From positions 186,001 to 250,000 of the forward strand of contig NZ_KB907455.1 of assembly GCF_000382045.1 (NCBI RefSeq): DNA of 64,000 nt, in the 5' to 3' direction. This document shows, in pieces, positions 22,064-30,891 of this stretch (its first letter is position 1; each line of letters starts with the position of its first letter). The notes under the pieces were generated by a model. That model made no database searches. It was not told the origin of the DNA and was given only the letters and a program-made list of their open reading frames with translations. Made by a program: the position numbers and the translations under genes. Source of the DNA: Variovorax atrisoli 110B. Its GTDB lineage: Bacteria; Pseudomonadota; Gammaproteobacteria; Burkholderiales; Burkholderiaceae_C.

Positions 22064-22864
22064 TCAGCCGAGAGAAGGCGTGCGGCGGCGCGGGATGTCG
22101 CGCAGCAGCGGCGGGATCGACAGAGCCAGCAGCAGCGCCGCCAGCGGCACCACGCAGACGAAGCCCACGTACTTGAAGCCCAGCGCGCCCGCGGCGCCGC
22201 CGAGCACGAACATGCCGACCAGCCCACCCGCGCGGCGCATGCGGCTGCGGTCGTGCCGCACGGGCAGGGGATGGTCCTGCTGCGACTTCGAGCGGCGGTT
22301 CCAGTAGAGCATCTTGCCGATCTCGATGCCCATGTCGGTGATGTTGCCGGTCATGTGCGTGGTGCGGATGCTGCCGCCCGAGGTCTTGGAGGCCACCGCG
22401 TTCTGCAGCCCCATGATGAACGACAGCAGCAGCACGGTGAGCGGCACCGCGAAGGGCGTCGCCCAGGTCAGCGTGATGGCGCCCATGAGACCGAAGGGAA
22501 ACATCAGCGCCGCCTCGAGCATCAGCGGCAGCGCGTACACGCCGTGCATGCGGTGCTGGCGGCCCCAGTTCACGAGCACCGCGCACACGGCCGCGCCGGT
22601 CAGGAAGGCGAGGATCGCGCCCAGCGCGTTCAGCAGCAGCTTGACGTTGCCCAGCACCATGCCGTCGGCCAGCTGCGAGGCGAAGCCCGTCATGTGCGAG
22701 GTGTACATGTGCAGCACGAGGAAGCCGCCTGCGTTGATGGCGCCGGCATTGAAGGCCAGCAGCAGGCCCAGCGCGGTGTTGGTCGAGGGTGCGCGGTGGC
22801 GGTGGGTGAGGAAGCGGATTCTGCGCAAGGTGGCTCTCCAGTCGGCGCTCGGGCCGAAAGCCAC
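22064..22864 (-). CDS. DUF1275 (YoaK-type) membrane protein
   Basis: 266 aa integral membrane protein with about six to seven hydrophobic segments. DUF1275 hallmarks: LLLAFNAGAINAGGFLVL, TSHMTGFASQLADG, FIMGLQNAVASKTSG and TTHMTGNITDMGIEIG. The two HMTG repeats are characteristic of the family. Transported substrate unknown. Start is GTG 22864. Confidence 0.9.
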   Translation of the reverse strand: MAFGPSADWRATLRRIRFLTHRHRAPSTNTALGLLLAFNAGAINAGGFLVLHMYTSHMTGFASQLADGMVLGNVKLLLNALGAILAFLTGAAVCAVLVNWGRQHRMHGVYALPLMLEAALMFPFGLMGAITLTWATPFAVPLTVLLLSFIMGLQNAVASKTSGGSIRTTHMTGNITDMGIEIGKMLYWNRRSKSQQDHPLPVRHDRSRMRRAGGLVGMFVLGGAAGALGFKYVGFVCVVPLAALLLALSIPPLLRDIPRRRTPSLG

Positions 22865-22904
22865 TCTAGCACCGGGCGCCCCGCGAGCGCCCGTCGGCAG
22901 GCCG

Positions 22905-23891
22905 CTACTTGAGCCAGCCGCGCCGGCGGAAGTACCACATCGGCACCAGCGCGCTCGCCGCCATCAGCACGATGGCGTAGGGGTAGCCCATGGCCCAGTC
23001 GAGCTCGGGCATGAACTTGAAGTTCATGCCGTAGATGCTGGCGATCAGCGTCGGCGGCAGCAGCGCCACGCTGGCCACCGAGAAGATCTTGATGGTCTTG
23101 TTCTGGTTGATGTTGATGAAACCGACGGTCGCATCCATCAGGAAGTTGATCTTGTCGAAGAGGAAGGCCGTGTGGTTGTCCAGCGACTCGATGTCGCGCA
23201 GGATCTGGCGCGCTTCCTCGAACTGCTCGGCGTTGAGCATCTTGCTGCGCATCATGAAGCTGACGGCGCGGCGCGTGTCCATCACGTTGCGGCGGATGCG
23301 CCCGTTCAGGTCTTCCTGCCGCGCGATGGCGCCGAGCACCTCGCCGGCCAGCTCGTCGCTGACGTTGCCCGACAGCACCTTCCTGCTCGCCGCCTCGAGC
23401 TCGTCGTAGATGTTCTCCAGCGAGTCGGCCGAGTATTCGGCGTCGGCGTCGAAGAGCTTGAGCATGACTTCCTTGGCGTCCTCGATCAGCCCCGGCGCGC
23501 GGCGCGCGCGCATGCGCAGCAGGCGGAACACGGGCACGTCCTCGTCATGGATCGAGAACAGCACGCCGCGGCTGCGCAGGTCGGTGTTGTGCTGGTTGAG
23601 GATGAAGGCCACGCGCACCGCGCGCGGGGCTTCGTCGTCGTCGATCAGGAAGTCGGAGCGGATGTGTAGCTCGCCGTTGTCTTCCTCGTAGAAGCGCGCC
23701 GATTCCTCGATGTCCTCGTCCATTGCGTCCTCGGGGATGGACAGGCCGTAGTACTGCTTGATCCAGCGCTTTTCCTCGAGCGTGGGCGACTCGAGGTCGA
23801 CCCAGATCGGCTGGAACCTGGAGAGCTCTTCGAGGGCCTCGATTTCTTCCTGTACGAGGCGGCCGTTGGCGAGCGTGAAGATGTTGAGCAT
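22905..23891 (-). CDS. corA: Magnesium/cobalt transporter CorA
   Basis: 328 aa. Cytoplasmic N-terminal domain with a long acidic helix region, then two C-terminal membrane helices with the selectivity motif GMN (SIYGMNFKFMPELDW) between them and the basic tail FRRRGWLK. It forms the Mg2+ channel of the inner membrane. Start ATG 23891 gives the family start MLNIFTLANGRL; a farther upstream in-frame codon is unlikely. The leader carries a long inverted repeat (23941-24009). Confidence 0.95.
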   Translation of the reverse strand: MLNIFTLANGRLVQEEIEALEELSRFQPIWVDLESPTLEEKRWIKQYYGLSIPEDAMDEDIEESARFYEEDNGELHIRSDFLIDDDEAPRAVRVAFILNQHNTDLRSRGVLFSIHDEDVPVFRLLRMRARRAPGLIEDAKEVMLKLFDADAEYSADSLENIYDELEAASRKVLSGNVSDELAGEVLGAIARQEDLNGRIRRNVMDTRRAVSFMMRSKMLNAEQFEEARQILRDIESLDNHTAFLFDKINFLMDATVGFININQNKTIKIFSVASVALLPPTLIASIYGMNFKFMPELDWAMGYPYAIVLMAASALVPMWYFRRRGWLK

Positions 23892-23940
23892 GGGGCTCAC
23901 TCCCTGGAATGACGGACTGGACGATGGGCGAGGGAGGGGC

Positions 23941-24009
23941 GCTTTCAATTCCCTGCCCGACGTGCGCGAAAGGCGCGAAGAAAGGCGTCAGTGAAAGGGA
24001 GTTGAAAGC
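23941..24009 (-). promoter_or_regulatory. Inverted repeat in the corA leader
   Basis: GCTTTCAATTCCCT (23941-23954) is matched by AGGGAGTTGAAAGC (23996-24009), 13 of 14 pairs, with a 41-nt loop. It lies 50-118 nt upstream of the corA start in the direction of its transcription, so it could fold in the mRNA leader or be an operator. Function is inferred only. Confidence 0.5.
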
Positions 24010-24129
24010 TGCCGAGACGGGTCGGTTTCCATTGGAAAAATCTCCGGGTTGCAGCGAGGCGCGATTATGTCACCGGCCATATGTCGGCAAGGCGGCCGGA
24101 CTGGACGGGCATACAGTAAAGTCGCAGGC

Positions 24130-26250
24130 ATGCAGAGCACTGCGCTTCCCGTTCCTTCCGCTGCGCCCAGGAGCCAGGCAGAGCGCCTGGCGCAGGTGCT
24201 GGCCTCGCTCAACGAGGCGCAGCGTGCGGCGGTCGAGCACGGCGTGAGCGCGGCCACCGCCGGCCTGGACGAGCGGCCGCTGCTCGTCATCGCCGGTGCC
24301 GGCTCGGGCAAGACCAGCACGCTGGCGCACCGCGTCGCAACCCTCATCGCCGGCGGCGTCGATCCGCAGCGCCTGCTGCTGCTGACCTTCTCGCGCCGTG
24401 CCGCACAGGAGATGGAGCGCCGCGCCGGCCGGGTGCTGGCGCAGGTGCTCGGACTGAAGTCCGATGCCCCGCCCACGCTGCCGTGGGCCGGCACCTTCCA
24501 CGGCATCGGTGCTCGGCTGCTGCGCGAGTACGCGCCGCAGATCGGCCTCGACGAGAACTTCACCATCCACGACCGCGGCGACGCCGAAGACCTGATGGGG
24601 CTGGTGCGCCACGAGCTGGGGCTTTCCTCCACCGTCAACCGCTTCCCGCGCAAGGGCACCTGCCTGTCGATCTACTCGCGCTGCGTGAACACCCGCGCGC
24701 CGCTGGCCGATGTGCTGAAGGAAGCCTTTCCATGGTGCGGCGAATGGGAGGCCGAGCTGAAGAAGCTGTTCGGCGCGTATGTCGAGGCCAAGCAGCGGCA
24801 GAACGTGCTCGACTACGACGACCTGCTGCTCTACTGGGCCGAGATGGCGGCCGAGCCTTCACTGGCCGCGCACATCGGCGCGCGCTTCGACCACGTGCTG
24901 GTCGACGAGTACCAGGACACCAACCTGCTGCAGGCGGCGATCCTGCTGGCGCTCAAGCCCGACGGGCGGGGCGTGACCGTGGTGGGCGACGACGCGCAGT
25001 CGATCTACTCCTTCCGCGGCGCCACGGTGCGCAACATCCTCGACTTTCCCTCGCAGTTCACGCAGCCCGCGCGCGTGGTCACGCTGGAGCGCAACTACCG
25101 CTCGACGCAACCGATCCTCGACGTGTCGAACCGCGTCATCGCGCAGGCCGCCGAGCGGCATGCCAAGACGCTGTGGACCGACAAGCCCTCTGCCGGCAAG
25201 CCGCTGCTGGTGCTCGTGCCCGACGAGGCGGGGCAGGCGCGCTGGGTGGCCGACAAGGTGCTGGCGCACCGCGAGGGCGGGCTGGCGCTGAAGTCGCAGG
25301 CGGTGCTGTTCCGCACCTCGTCTCACAGCGCTGCGCTCGAACTGGAGCTGGCGCGGCGCAACATCCCGTTCGTGAAGTTCGGCGGCCTGAAGTTTCTGGA
25401 AGCCTCGCATGTGAAGGACCTGCTCGCGGTGCTGCGATTCGCGCAGAACCCGCGCGGCCGCATGGCGGGTTTCCGCGTGACGCAGCTCATCCCGGGCATC
25501 GGCCCCGCCACGAGCGCGCGCCTGCTCGACGCGATGGAGCAGGCGTCCGATCCGGCCCGCGTGGTGCGCGAGTTCGTGCCGCCTTCCGCCGATCGTGCGC
25601 AATGGGCCGATTTCGCGAAGGCCTACGAGGCCCTGCGCGCGCCGGCGCTGAAGTGGCCCGCCGACGTCGAGCTCGCGATGGACTGGTACCTGCCGCACCT
25701 GGAGCGGCTGTACGAGGACACCTCCGGCGTGCGGCGCGCCGACGTGGAGCAGCTCGCGCGGCTCGCGGCCGGATACGGCTCGCGCGAACGATTCCTCACC
25801 GAGCTCACGCTCGATCCACCCGAGGCCACGAGCGACCGGCCGGGGCCGCCGCTGCTCGACGAGGACTACCTGATCCTCTCCACCATCCATTCGGCCAAGG
25901 GGCAGGAATGGAATTCGGTGCACGTGCTCAACGTGGTCGACGGCTGCCTGCCGGCCGACGTGGCCCAGAGCGCGCACGAACTGGAAGAGGAACGACGCCT
26001 GCTCTACGTGGCGATGACCCGGGCGCGCGACCACCTGCACCTGCTGGTGCCGCAGCGCTTCCACGTCACGCAGCAGGCGGCGCGCGGCGACCGGCACCTG
26101 TATGCCAACCGCACGCGCTTCATCGCCGATGCCGACCTGGAAGGCTTCGAGCAGCAGACATGGCCGCCTCCGCCGGAGCGCCCGCCGGCCGTGCCGCCGC
26201 CCAGCTCGGTGATCGACCTGCGCAACAGGATGCGAGCCGCCTGGCGCTGA
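24130..26250 (+). CDS. UvrD/Rep-family (SF1A) ATP-dependent DNA helicase
   Basis: 706 aa superfamily 1A 3'-5' helicase. Motifs: I GAGSGKTSTLAHRVA, Ia LTFSRRAAQEME, II VDEYQDTN, III GDDAQSIYSFRGA, IV LERNYRST, V STIHSAKGQEWNSV, VI RLLYVAMTRARD. It ends in a proline-rich tail (PPPPERPPAVPPPSS) without extra nuclease domain. Shorter than UvrD, with an insertion between the 1A and 2A domains; it belongs to the group often annotated as UvrD-like helicase. Start ATG 24130 is the first convincing one. Monocistronic. Confidence 0.92.
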   Translation: MQSTALPVPSAAPRSQAERLAQVLASLNEAQRAAVEHGVSAATAGLDERPLLVIAGAGSGKTSTLAHRVATLIAGGVDPQRLLLLTFSRRAAQEMERRAGRVLAQVLGLKSDAPPTLPWAGTFHGIGARLLREYAPQIGLDENFTIHDRGDAEDLMGLVRHELGLSSTVNRFPRKGTCLSIYSRCVNTRAPLADVLKEAFPWCGEWEAELKKLFGAYVEAKQRQNVLDYDDLLLYWAEMAAEPSLAAHIGARFDHVLVDEYQDTNLLQAAILLALKPDGRGVTVVGDDAQSIYSFRGATVRNILDFPSQFTQPARVVTLERNYRSTQPILDVSNRVIAQAAERHAKTLWTDKPSAGKPLLVLVPDEAGQARWVADKVLAHREGGLALKSQAVLFRTSSHSAALELELARRNIPFVKFGGLKFLEASHVKDLLAVLRFAQNPRGRMAGFRVTQLIPGIGPATSARLLDAMEQASDPARVVREFVPPSADRAQWADFAKAYEALRAPALKWPADVELAMDWYLPHLERLYEDTSGVRRADVEQLARLAAGYGSRERFLTELTLDPPEATSDRPGPPLLDEDYLILSTIHSAKGQEWNSVHVLNVVDGCLPADVAQSAHELEEERRLLYVAMTRARDHLHLLVPQRFHVTQQAARGDRHLYANRTRFIADADLEGFEQQTWPPPPERPPAVPPPSSVIDLRNRMRAAWR

Positions 26251-26598
26251 GAAGGCGAGGCACGCGCAGGCCCTTTCGCCGGCAGGGTCACCGGCTGGCC
26301 AGCTCTGAAAACACTTGTTTCGAACTGCGGCATCGCCTGCCCTGTGCGTGCCCGCAGCTATCGATTCGCTAGCGTCCGAGAGGCCGTTCGCGAGGCGGCA
26401 AAACCCCGGGCAACTCAGGTATTGCAATACCGTGACAGCTTGGGCATAGTGAATCGACCTTCCCTCTTTCCCCCTCTTCCCACCCCCCTCTTTTTCTTTC
26501 TCAAGACCCCCAGAGAGAACTCCCGTTTTCGTTTCGCCGGCCAAGCCGCATTCCGCGGTGCGGCCATTTCCCCAACCGTCAATTCCAGGAGGTCATTC
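26251..26598 (+). other. 348-nt region upstream of hpf: promoter, palindrome, pyrimidine tract
   Basis: No gene is visible. It contains a perfect 14-bp palindrome GGTATTGCAATACC (26418-26431), a promoter overlapping it, and a nearly pure C/T tract at about 26457-26505 broken by few purines. The hpf ribosome binding site AGGAGG is at 26587-26592. Confidence 0.6.
26422..26450 (+). promoter_or_regulatory. Likely sigma-70 promoter of hpf, -35 inside a palindrome
   Basis: TTGCAA (26422-26427), 17-nt spacer, CATAGT (26445-26450). The -35 box lies in the palindrome GGTATTGCAATACC, which would suit an operator. Expected start near 26457 gives a leader of about 140 nt. Predicted by eye. Confidence 0.5.
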
Positions 26599-26928
26599 AT
26601 GAATTTGACGATCAGCGGTCATCACCTCGACGTCACACCTGCCTTGCGCACCTACGTCACGAGCAAGCTGGACCGGGTCATCCGACATTTCGACCAGGTG
26701 GTCGATGTGAAGGTGATCCTCACGGTGGAAAAGCAGAAGGAAAAGGAACGCCGCCAAAGGGCGGAGTGCAACATCCACGTCAAGGGCAATGACATGTTCG
26801 CGGAGTCGAGCCACGCTGATCTCTACGCTGCGGTCGATGAACTGGTCGACAAGCTCGACCGCCAGGTGGTGCGCCACAAGGACCGCCTGCAGGACCACCA
26901 TCACGCTGCGCCCAAGCGCTTGATGTAA
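26599..26928 (+). CDS. hpf: Ribosome hibernation promoting factor (short HPF/RaiA type)
   Basis: 109 aa; binds the 30S decoding region and drives 100S dimer formation in stationary phase. Family text: MNLTISGHHLDVTPALRTYVTSKL, AECNIHVKGNDMFAESSHADLYAAVDELVDKLDRQV and a short His-rich tail. ATG 26599 follows AGGAGG. Only the short domain is present, no C-terminal dimerisation domain. A strong terminator lies 32 nt after the stop, separating it from ptsN. Confidence 0.95.
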   Translation: MNLTISGHHLDVTPALRTYVTSKLDRVIRHFDQVVDVKVILTVEKQKEKERRQRAECNIHVKGNDMFAESSHADLYAAVDELVDKLDRQVVRHKDRLQDHHHAAPKRLM

Positions 26929-26960
26929 GAAAGAGCCCGGGCCCGATGGGCTTGCAGCGA

Positions 26961-26990
26961 AGGCCGCCCAGGGGCGGCCTTTTTCTTTTT
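26961..26990 (+). terminator. Rho-independent terminator after hpf
   Basis: AGGCCGCCC-AGG-GGCGGCCT is a 9-bp near-perfect GC-rich stem followed by TTTTCTTTTT. Strong canonical terminator. Confidence 0.85.
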
Positions 26991-27130
26991 CCCGACTACG
27001 GAGCTAGGGTTTTTGGCAGCCGTCCAGAGAGGGCCGAGGGCCCTTCAGGCAACGTGTAGACAGAAAGTAAATAGGGGGACTGGGGGTTTTTACCAAGCGG
27101 GTGCATAATCGCCCCCGCTCTGCACCCACC

Positions 27131-27598
27131 ATGAATCGCCTCGCGTCCATCCTGCCGCCCGCTCAAGTGCTTGTGAGCGTTGACGCTACCAGCAAGAAAC
27201 GTGCTTTCGAAGAAGCCGGCCTGCTGTTCGAAAGCCTTCACGGTCTGGGCCGTGCCCTCATCACCGACAGCCTGTTTGCGCGCGAGCGCCTCGGCTCCAC
27301 CGGTCTGGGCCACGGCGTCGCCATTCCGCATGGCCGCATCAAGGGCCTCAAGTCGCCGATGGCCGCTGTGTTCCAGCTGGCCAATCCCATCGGCTTCGAC
27401 GCCCCCGACGAGCAACCCGTCGCATTGCTGATCTTCCTGCTGGTGCCCGAAGCGGCCACGCAGAAGCATCTCGAAATCCTCTCCGAAATCGCCGAGCTGC
27501 TGAGCGACGCCAGCCTGCGCGAGCAGATCAAGTCCAGCACCGACGCCACGGCCCTGCACGACCTGATCGCCGGCTGGCAGTCCACCCAGGTCGCGTAA
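27131..27598 (+). CDS. ptsN: Nitrogen-PTS EIIA component PtsN
   Basis: 155 aa PTS EIIA type-2 domain. Phospho-accepting His67 is in GHGVAIPHGR; LIFLLVPEAATQKHLEILSEIAELL matches the family helix. It takes phosphate from NPr in the PTS-Ntr chain, with regulatory rather than sugar-transport output (potassium and nitrogen balance in known cases). ATG 27131 gives the family start; an upstream GTG at 27101 is less likely. A 142-nt gap with repeat copy D lies before hprK. Confidence 0.94.
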   Translation: MNRLASILPPAQVLVSVDATSKKRAFEEAGLLFESLHGLGRALITDSLFARERLGSTGLGHGVAIPHGRIKGLKSPMAAVFQLANPIGFDAPDEQPVALLIFLLVPEAATQKHLEILSEIAELLSDASLREQIKSSTDATALHDLIAGWQSTQVA

Positions 27599-27607
27599 CG
27601 GTGTTCG

Positions 27608-27695
27608 CCCCCAGGCTTCGCGCACTTCGCGTCGCGCACGCCTTCCCCTTCCGGGGCGATACCAGCGGCCCGGCAAAGCCGGTTCCGCGGTATTC
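27608..27695 (+). repeat. Interspersed two-hairpin repeat, copy D
   Basis: 88 bp between ptsN and hprK, in the sense of transcription. It has CCCCCAGGCTTCGCGCACTT, hairpin CCCCTTCCGGGG, GGCCCGGCAAAGCCGGTTCC and GCGGTATTC. The last box differs slightly from the other copies. Confidence 0.9.
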
Positions 27696-27740
27696 TGGCC
27701 TGCTCCCAACCCAGGTGCGTGAGCGCCACTTCCTGACCGC

Positions 27741-28700
27741 ATGAAGCCGACCGTCATCAGCGCCGACGCCATGTTCGAGGAGTTCCGTGGCTCGCTCCGC
27801 TGGGAATGGCTCGCGGGGCTCGGGGCGTCGGAGCGCCAGTTCGATGCGGAGGTCATCAGCCGCGCGCAGTCGGCCGCCGACCTCGTCGGCTACCTCAACT
27901 ACATCCACCCGTACCGCGTGCAGATCCTCGGCGCTCGCGAGGTGGCCTACCTGACGCGCGGCAGCGAGGAAGACTGCGCCCGGCGCATCGCACGAATCGT
28001 CACGCTGGAGCCGCCGATGCTGGTGCTGGCCGACGGCCAGGCCGCACCCGACGAACTGCTTTCGATCTGCGAGCGCGCCCAGCTGCCGCTCTTTGCCACG
28101 CGCGAGTCGTCGGCCTTCGTGATCGACCTGCTGCGCGCCTACCTGTCCAAGCATTTCGCCGAGCGCACATCGATGCACGGCGTGTTCATGGACATCCTGG
28201 GCATGGGCGTGATGATCACGGGCGAATCGGGCCTGGGCAAGAGCGAGCTCGGGCTGGAGCTGATCTCGCGCGGCAACGGCCTGGTCGCCGACGACGCGGT
28301 CGACCTCTACCGCATCAACCAGAACACCATCGAGGGCCGCTGCCCCGACCTGCTGCTGAATCTGCTGGAGGTGCGCGGCATCGGCCTGCTGGACATCCGC
28401 GCGATCTTCGGCGAGACGGCGGTGCGCCGGAAGATGCGGCTCAAGCTCATCGTGCACCTCGTGCGGCGCGACAGCTTCGAGCGCGACTACGAGCGCATGC
28501 CCTCGGCGCCGCTCACGCAGGACGTGCTGGGCATCCCGGTGCGCAAGGTCATCATCCAGGTGGTGGCAGGGCGCAACATCGCGGTGCTGGTGGAGGCCGC
28601 GGTGCGCAATTCGATCCTGCAGCTGCGCGGCATCGACACGTATGCCGACTTCGTGGCGCGGCACCACAAGGCGATGGAGAACTCCCGCGACGGGGATTGA
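27741..28700 (+). CDS. hprK: HPr kinase/phosphorylase
   Basis: 319 aa. It phosphorylates or dephosphorylates Ser46 of HPr-type proteins. Walker A GESGLGKS (residues 161-168), HGVFMDILGMG before it, and the family signature EVRGIGLLDIRAIFGE are present. The gene is linked to ptsN and hpf, as is usual in betaproteobacteria. It converges on fur, with a diverged repeat between. Confidence 0.95.
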   Translation: MKPTVISADAMFEEFRGSLRWEWLAGLGASERQFDAEVISRAQSAADLVGYLNYIHPYRVQILGAREVAYLTRGSEEDCARRIARIVTLEPPMLVLADGQAAPDELLSICERAQLPLFATRESSAFVIDLLRAYLSKHFAERTSMHGVFMDILGMGVMITGESGLGKSELGLELISRGNGLVADDAVDLYRINQNTIEGRCPDLLLNLLEVRGIGLLDIRAIFGETAVRRKMRLKLIVHLVRRDSFERDYERMPSAPLTQDVLGIPVRKVIIQVVAGRNIAVLVEAAVRNSILQLRGIDTYADFVARHHKAMENSRDGD

Positions 28701-28730
28701 ATGACCAGGGAATGCGGCCGCCGCCGGGCC

Positions 28731-28803
28731 GCCCCAAGGCGGACCGCGCCTCCCCCTCGGGGGTGGAGTTACACGCAGCGAAGCGAAGTGAAAAGCCGGG
28801 GGG
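28731..28803 (-). repeat. Diverged copy H of the two-hairpin repeat
   Basis: 73 bp filling the convergent gap between hprK and fur and touching the fur stop. In minus orientation it keeps CCGGGCCGC, a CCCCCTCGGGGG hairpin, a GCGAAGCGAAGTG box and a final AAAGCCGGGGGG. It lacks the CGGTGTTCC end. Assignment to the family is probable. Confidence 0.6.
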
Positions 28804-29223
28804 TCAACGTTTCTTCGCGCAGTCCCCGCACAAGCCGTAAAGCGACATGGCATGGTCCTGCAGGATCCAGCCCTTGTCCTTGGCGATCATCTGCTGGCGG
28901 CGCTCGATCTCGGCGTCGTAGAACTCCTCGACCTTGCCGCAGGAGGTGCAGATCAGGTGGTCGTGGTGCGTGCCTTCGTTCAGTTCGTAGACCGCCTTGC
29001 CGCTCTCGAAGTGGCTGCGCTCCAGGATGCCGGCCTGCTCGAACTGCGTCAGCACCCGGTAGACGGTGGCCAGCCCGATGTCGGAATGTTCGTTCAGCAG
29101 CACGCGGAACACGTCTTCCGCCGTCATGTGCCGCTGGCTGCCGGTCTGGAAGATCTCCAGGATCTTCAGGCGCGGCAGGGTGGCCTTGAGGCCGGTGTTC
29201 TTGAGTTCGTCGATGTTGGCCAT
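28804..29223 (-). CDS. fur: Ferric uptake regulator Fur
   Basis: 139 aa metal-dependent repressor. The winged helix is N-terminal (LKATLPRLKILEIF, GLATVYRVLTQFEQAGI); the metal/dimerisation domain holds HHDHLICTSCGKVEEF and the C-terminal YGLCGDCAKKR, giving the two CxxC structural zinc pairs. It controls iron uptake genes; the TonB receptor at 61474 in this window has a matching Fur box. Divergent from bamE, as is usual in this group. Confidence 0.96.
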   Translation of the reverse strand: MANIDELKNTGLKATLPRLKILEIFQTGSQRHMTAEDVFRVLLNEHSDIGLATVYRVLTQFEQAGILERSHFESGKAVYELNEGTHHDHLICTSCGKVEEFYDAEIERRQQMIAKDKGWILQDHAMSLYGLCGDCAKKR

Positions 29224-29317
29224 GGTGGTTCCTGCGCCCCTGGCGGGGCCGCGGCGAAAGGCCCCGAAAAGGCCAGCCGCTACAATGGCCGATCATATCG
29301 CTACCCCTTTTCCTCCC

Positions 29318-29884
29318 ATGCCTGCCATCTTCCAACGCCGGCCCTGGCTGCTGGCTGCCGCCGTCGCGGCGACGCTCGGCCTCGGTGCCTGCAGCGGTTT
29401 CACCGAGCGCACGCGTGGCGCGCTGGCTGCCGTAACCCCCTACAAAGTCGAGGTGGTTCAGGGCAATTTCGTGTCGAAGGAACAGGTCGCGGCGCTCAAG
29501 CCAGGAATGTCCCGCCAGCAGGTGCGGGAAATCCTCGGGACCTCGCTGCTGAACGACGTCTTCCACGCCAACCGCTGGGACTACGTCTTCACCATCCGCC
29601 GCCAGGGCGTCGACCCGCAGGAGCGCCACCTCACGGTGTTCTTCAACGGCGAGCTGCTCGACCGCTTCGAGGGCGACGAGATGCCCAGCGAGGAAGAGTT
29701 CGTCGCCACGCTCGACACCCGCAAGAAATCCGGCAAGGTGCCCACGCTCGAGGCCTCGGAAGACGACCTCAAGAAATACGCGCCCAAGGACGGCGAGAAG
29801 AAAGCCGATGCCGACAAGGCTTCCGCGTCGGCTTCGCTGCCGCCGCTGCCGGCCGCCTACCCCCCGCTCGAAGCGACGCGCTGA
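29318..29884 (+). CDS. bamE: Outer-membrane assembly lipoprotein BamE
   Basis: 188 aa. Lipoprotein signal with lipobox LGAC (Cys25), then the SmpA/BamE domain: VQGNFVSKEQVAALKPGMSR, VREILGTSLLND.FHANRWDYVF. Part of the BAM complex in the outer membrane. About 60 residues at the C-terminus form a charged, then Ala/Pro-rich extension beyond the E. coli protein (113 aa). ATG 29318 is chosen for its signal peptide; ATG 29285 is an alternative. Confidence 0.93.
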   Translation: MPAIFQRRPWLLAAAVAATLGLGACSGFTERTRGALAAVTPYKVEVVQGNFVSKEQVAALKPGMSRQQVREILGTSLLNDVFHANRWDYVFTIRRQGVDPQERHLTVFFNGELLDRFEGDEMPSEEEFVATLDTRKKSGKVPTLEASEDDLKKYAPKDGEKKADADKASASASLPPLPAAYPPLEATR

Positions 29885-30018
29885 GCGCGCCAGGGTCATC
29901 GGCGGCAGCGGGCGGTGCCGCCGGGCCGGTCGGTTTCGTTCGTGTCGATCGATGTTCCCCGGCCGTTCCTCACCGCCTCGGGCCGTTTCGAAAATCCTCG
30001 AAGACTGACTGAATCCGC

Positions 30019-30864
30019 GTGACCGAATCCACCTCCACCCCCGCCACCAATTCCGCCTCCGAGCCGCGCCGCGTCGCCATCGCCGGGGCTTCGGGCCGCA
30101 TGGGCCACATGCTGATCGAGGCCGTGCGCAACGCGCCCGACATGCGTCTGGCCGGCGCCCTCGACATCGCCGGCAGCCCGGCGCTCGGCACCGATGCCGG
30201 TGCCTTCCTGGGCTTCGACAGCGGCGTGTCCATCGTGTCCGACCTGCGCGCCGGCCTGAAGGACGCGCAGGTGCTCATCGACTTCACCCGCCCCGAAGGC
30301 ACGCTCGCGCACCTCGCGGTCTGCCGCGAACTGGGCGTGCAGGCCGTGATCGGCACCACCGGCTTCAGCGACGCGCAGAAGGCCGAGATCGCCGAGATCG
30401 CGAAGGACATCGCGATCATGATGGCCCCCAACATGAGCGTGGGCGTCAACGTCACCTTCAAGCTGCTGGAGATGGCGGCCAAGGCCATGGCGACGGGCTA
30501 CGACATCGAGATCATCGAGGCGCACCACCGCCACAAGGTCGACGCGCCCTCGGGCACCGCGCTCAAGATGGGCGAGGTCATCGCCGACGCGCTGGGCCGC
30601 GACCTCAAGGACTGCGCGGTGTACGCCCGCGAAGGCATCACCGGCGAGCGCGACCCGTCCACCATCGGTTTCTCGGCCATCCGCGGCGGCGACATCGTGG
30701 GCGACCACACCGTGCTGTTCGCCGGCACCGGCGAGCGCATCGAGATCACCCACAAGTCGTCGAGCCGCACCACCTACGCCCAGGGCAGCCTGCGCGCGGT
30801 GCGCTTCCTGGCCGGCCAGCGTGCAGGCCTATTCGACATGTACGACGTGCTCGGTCTTCGCTGA
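30019..30864 (+). CDS. dapB: 4-hydroxy-tetrahydrodipicolinate reductase DapB
   Basis: 281 aa, lysine/diaminopimelate pathway. The NAD(P) site GASGRMG is near residue 23, with the catalytic signature EAHHRHKVDAPSGTA and substrate strand SIRGGDIVGDHTV-like text (here AIRGGDIVGDHTVLF). Start GTG 30019 gives a slightly long Thr/Ser/Ala-rich N-terminus before the conserved RRVAIAG. It is followed after 27 nt by exbB. Confidence 0.95.
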   Translation: MTESTSTPATNSASEPRRVAIAGASGRMGHMLIEAVRNAPDMRLAGALDIAGSPALGTDAGAFLGFDSGVSIVSDLRAGLKDAQVLIDFTRPEGTLAHLAVCRELGVQAVIGTTGFSDAQKAEIAEIAKDIAIMMAPNMSVGVNVTFKLLEMAAKAMATGYDIEIIEAHHRHKVDAPSGTALKMGEVIADALGRDLKDCAVYAREGITGERDPSTIGFSAIRGGDIVGDHTVLFAGTGERIEITHKSSSRTTYAQGSLRAVRFLAGQRAGLFDMYDVLGLR

Positions 30865-30891
30865 GCGCGCGGCACCAACCAAGGACCGCCG

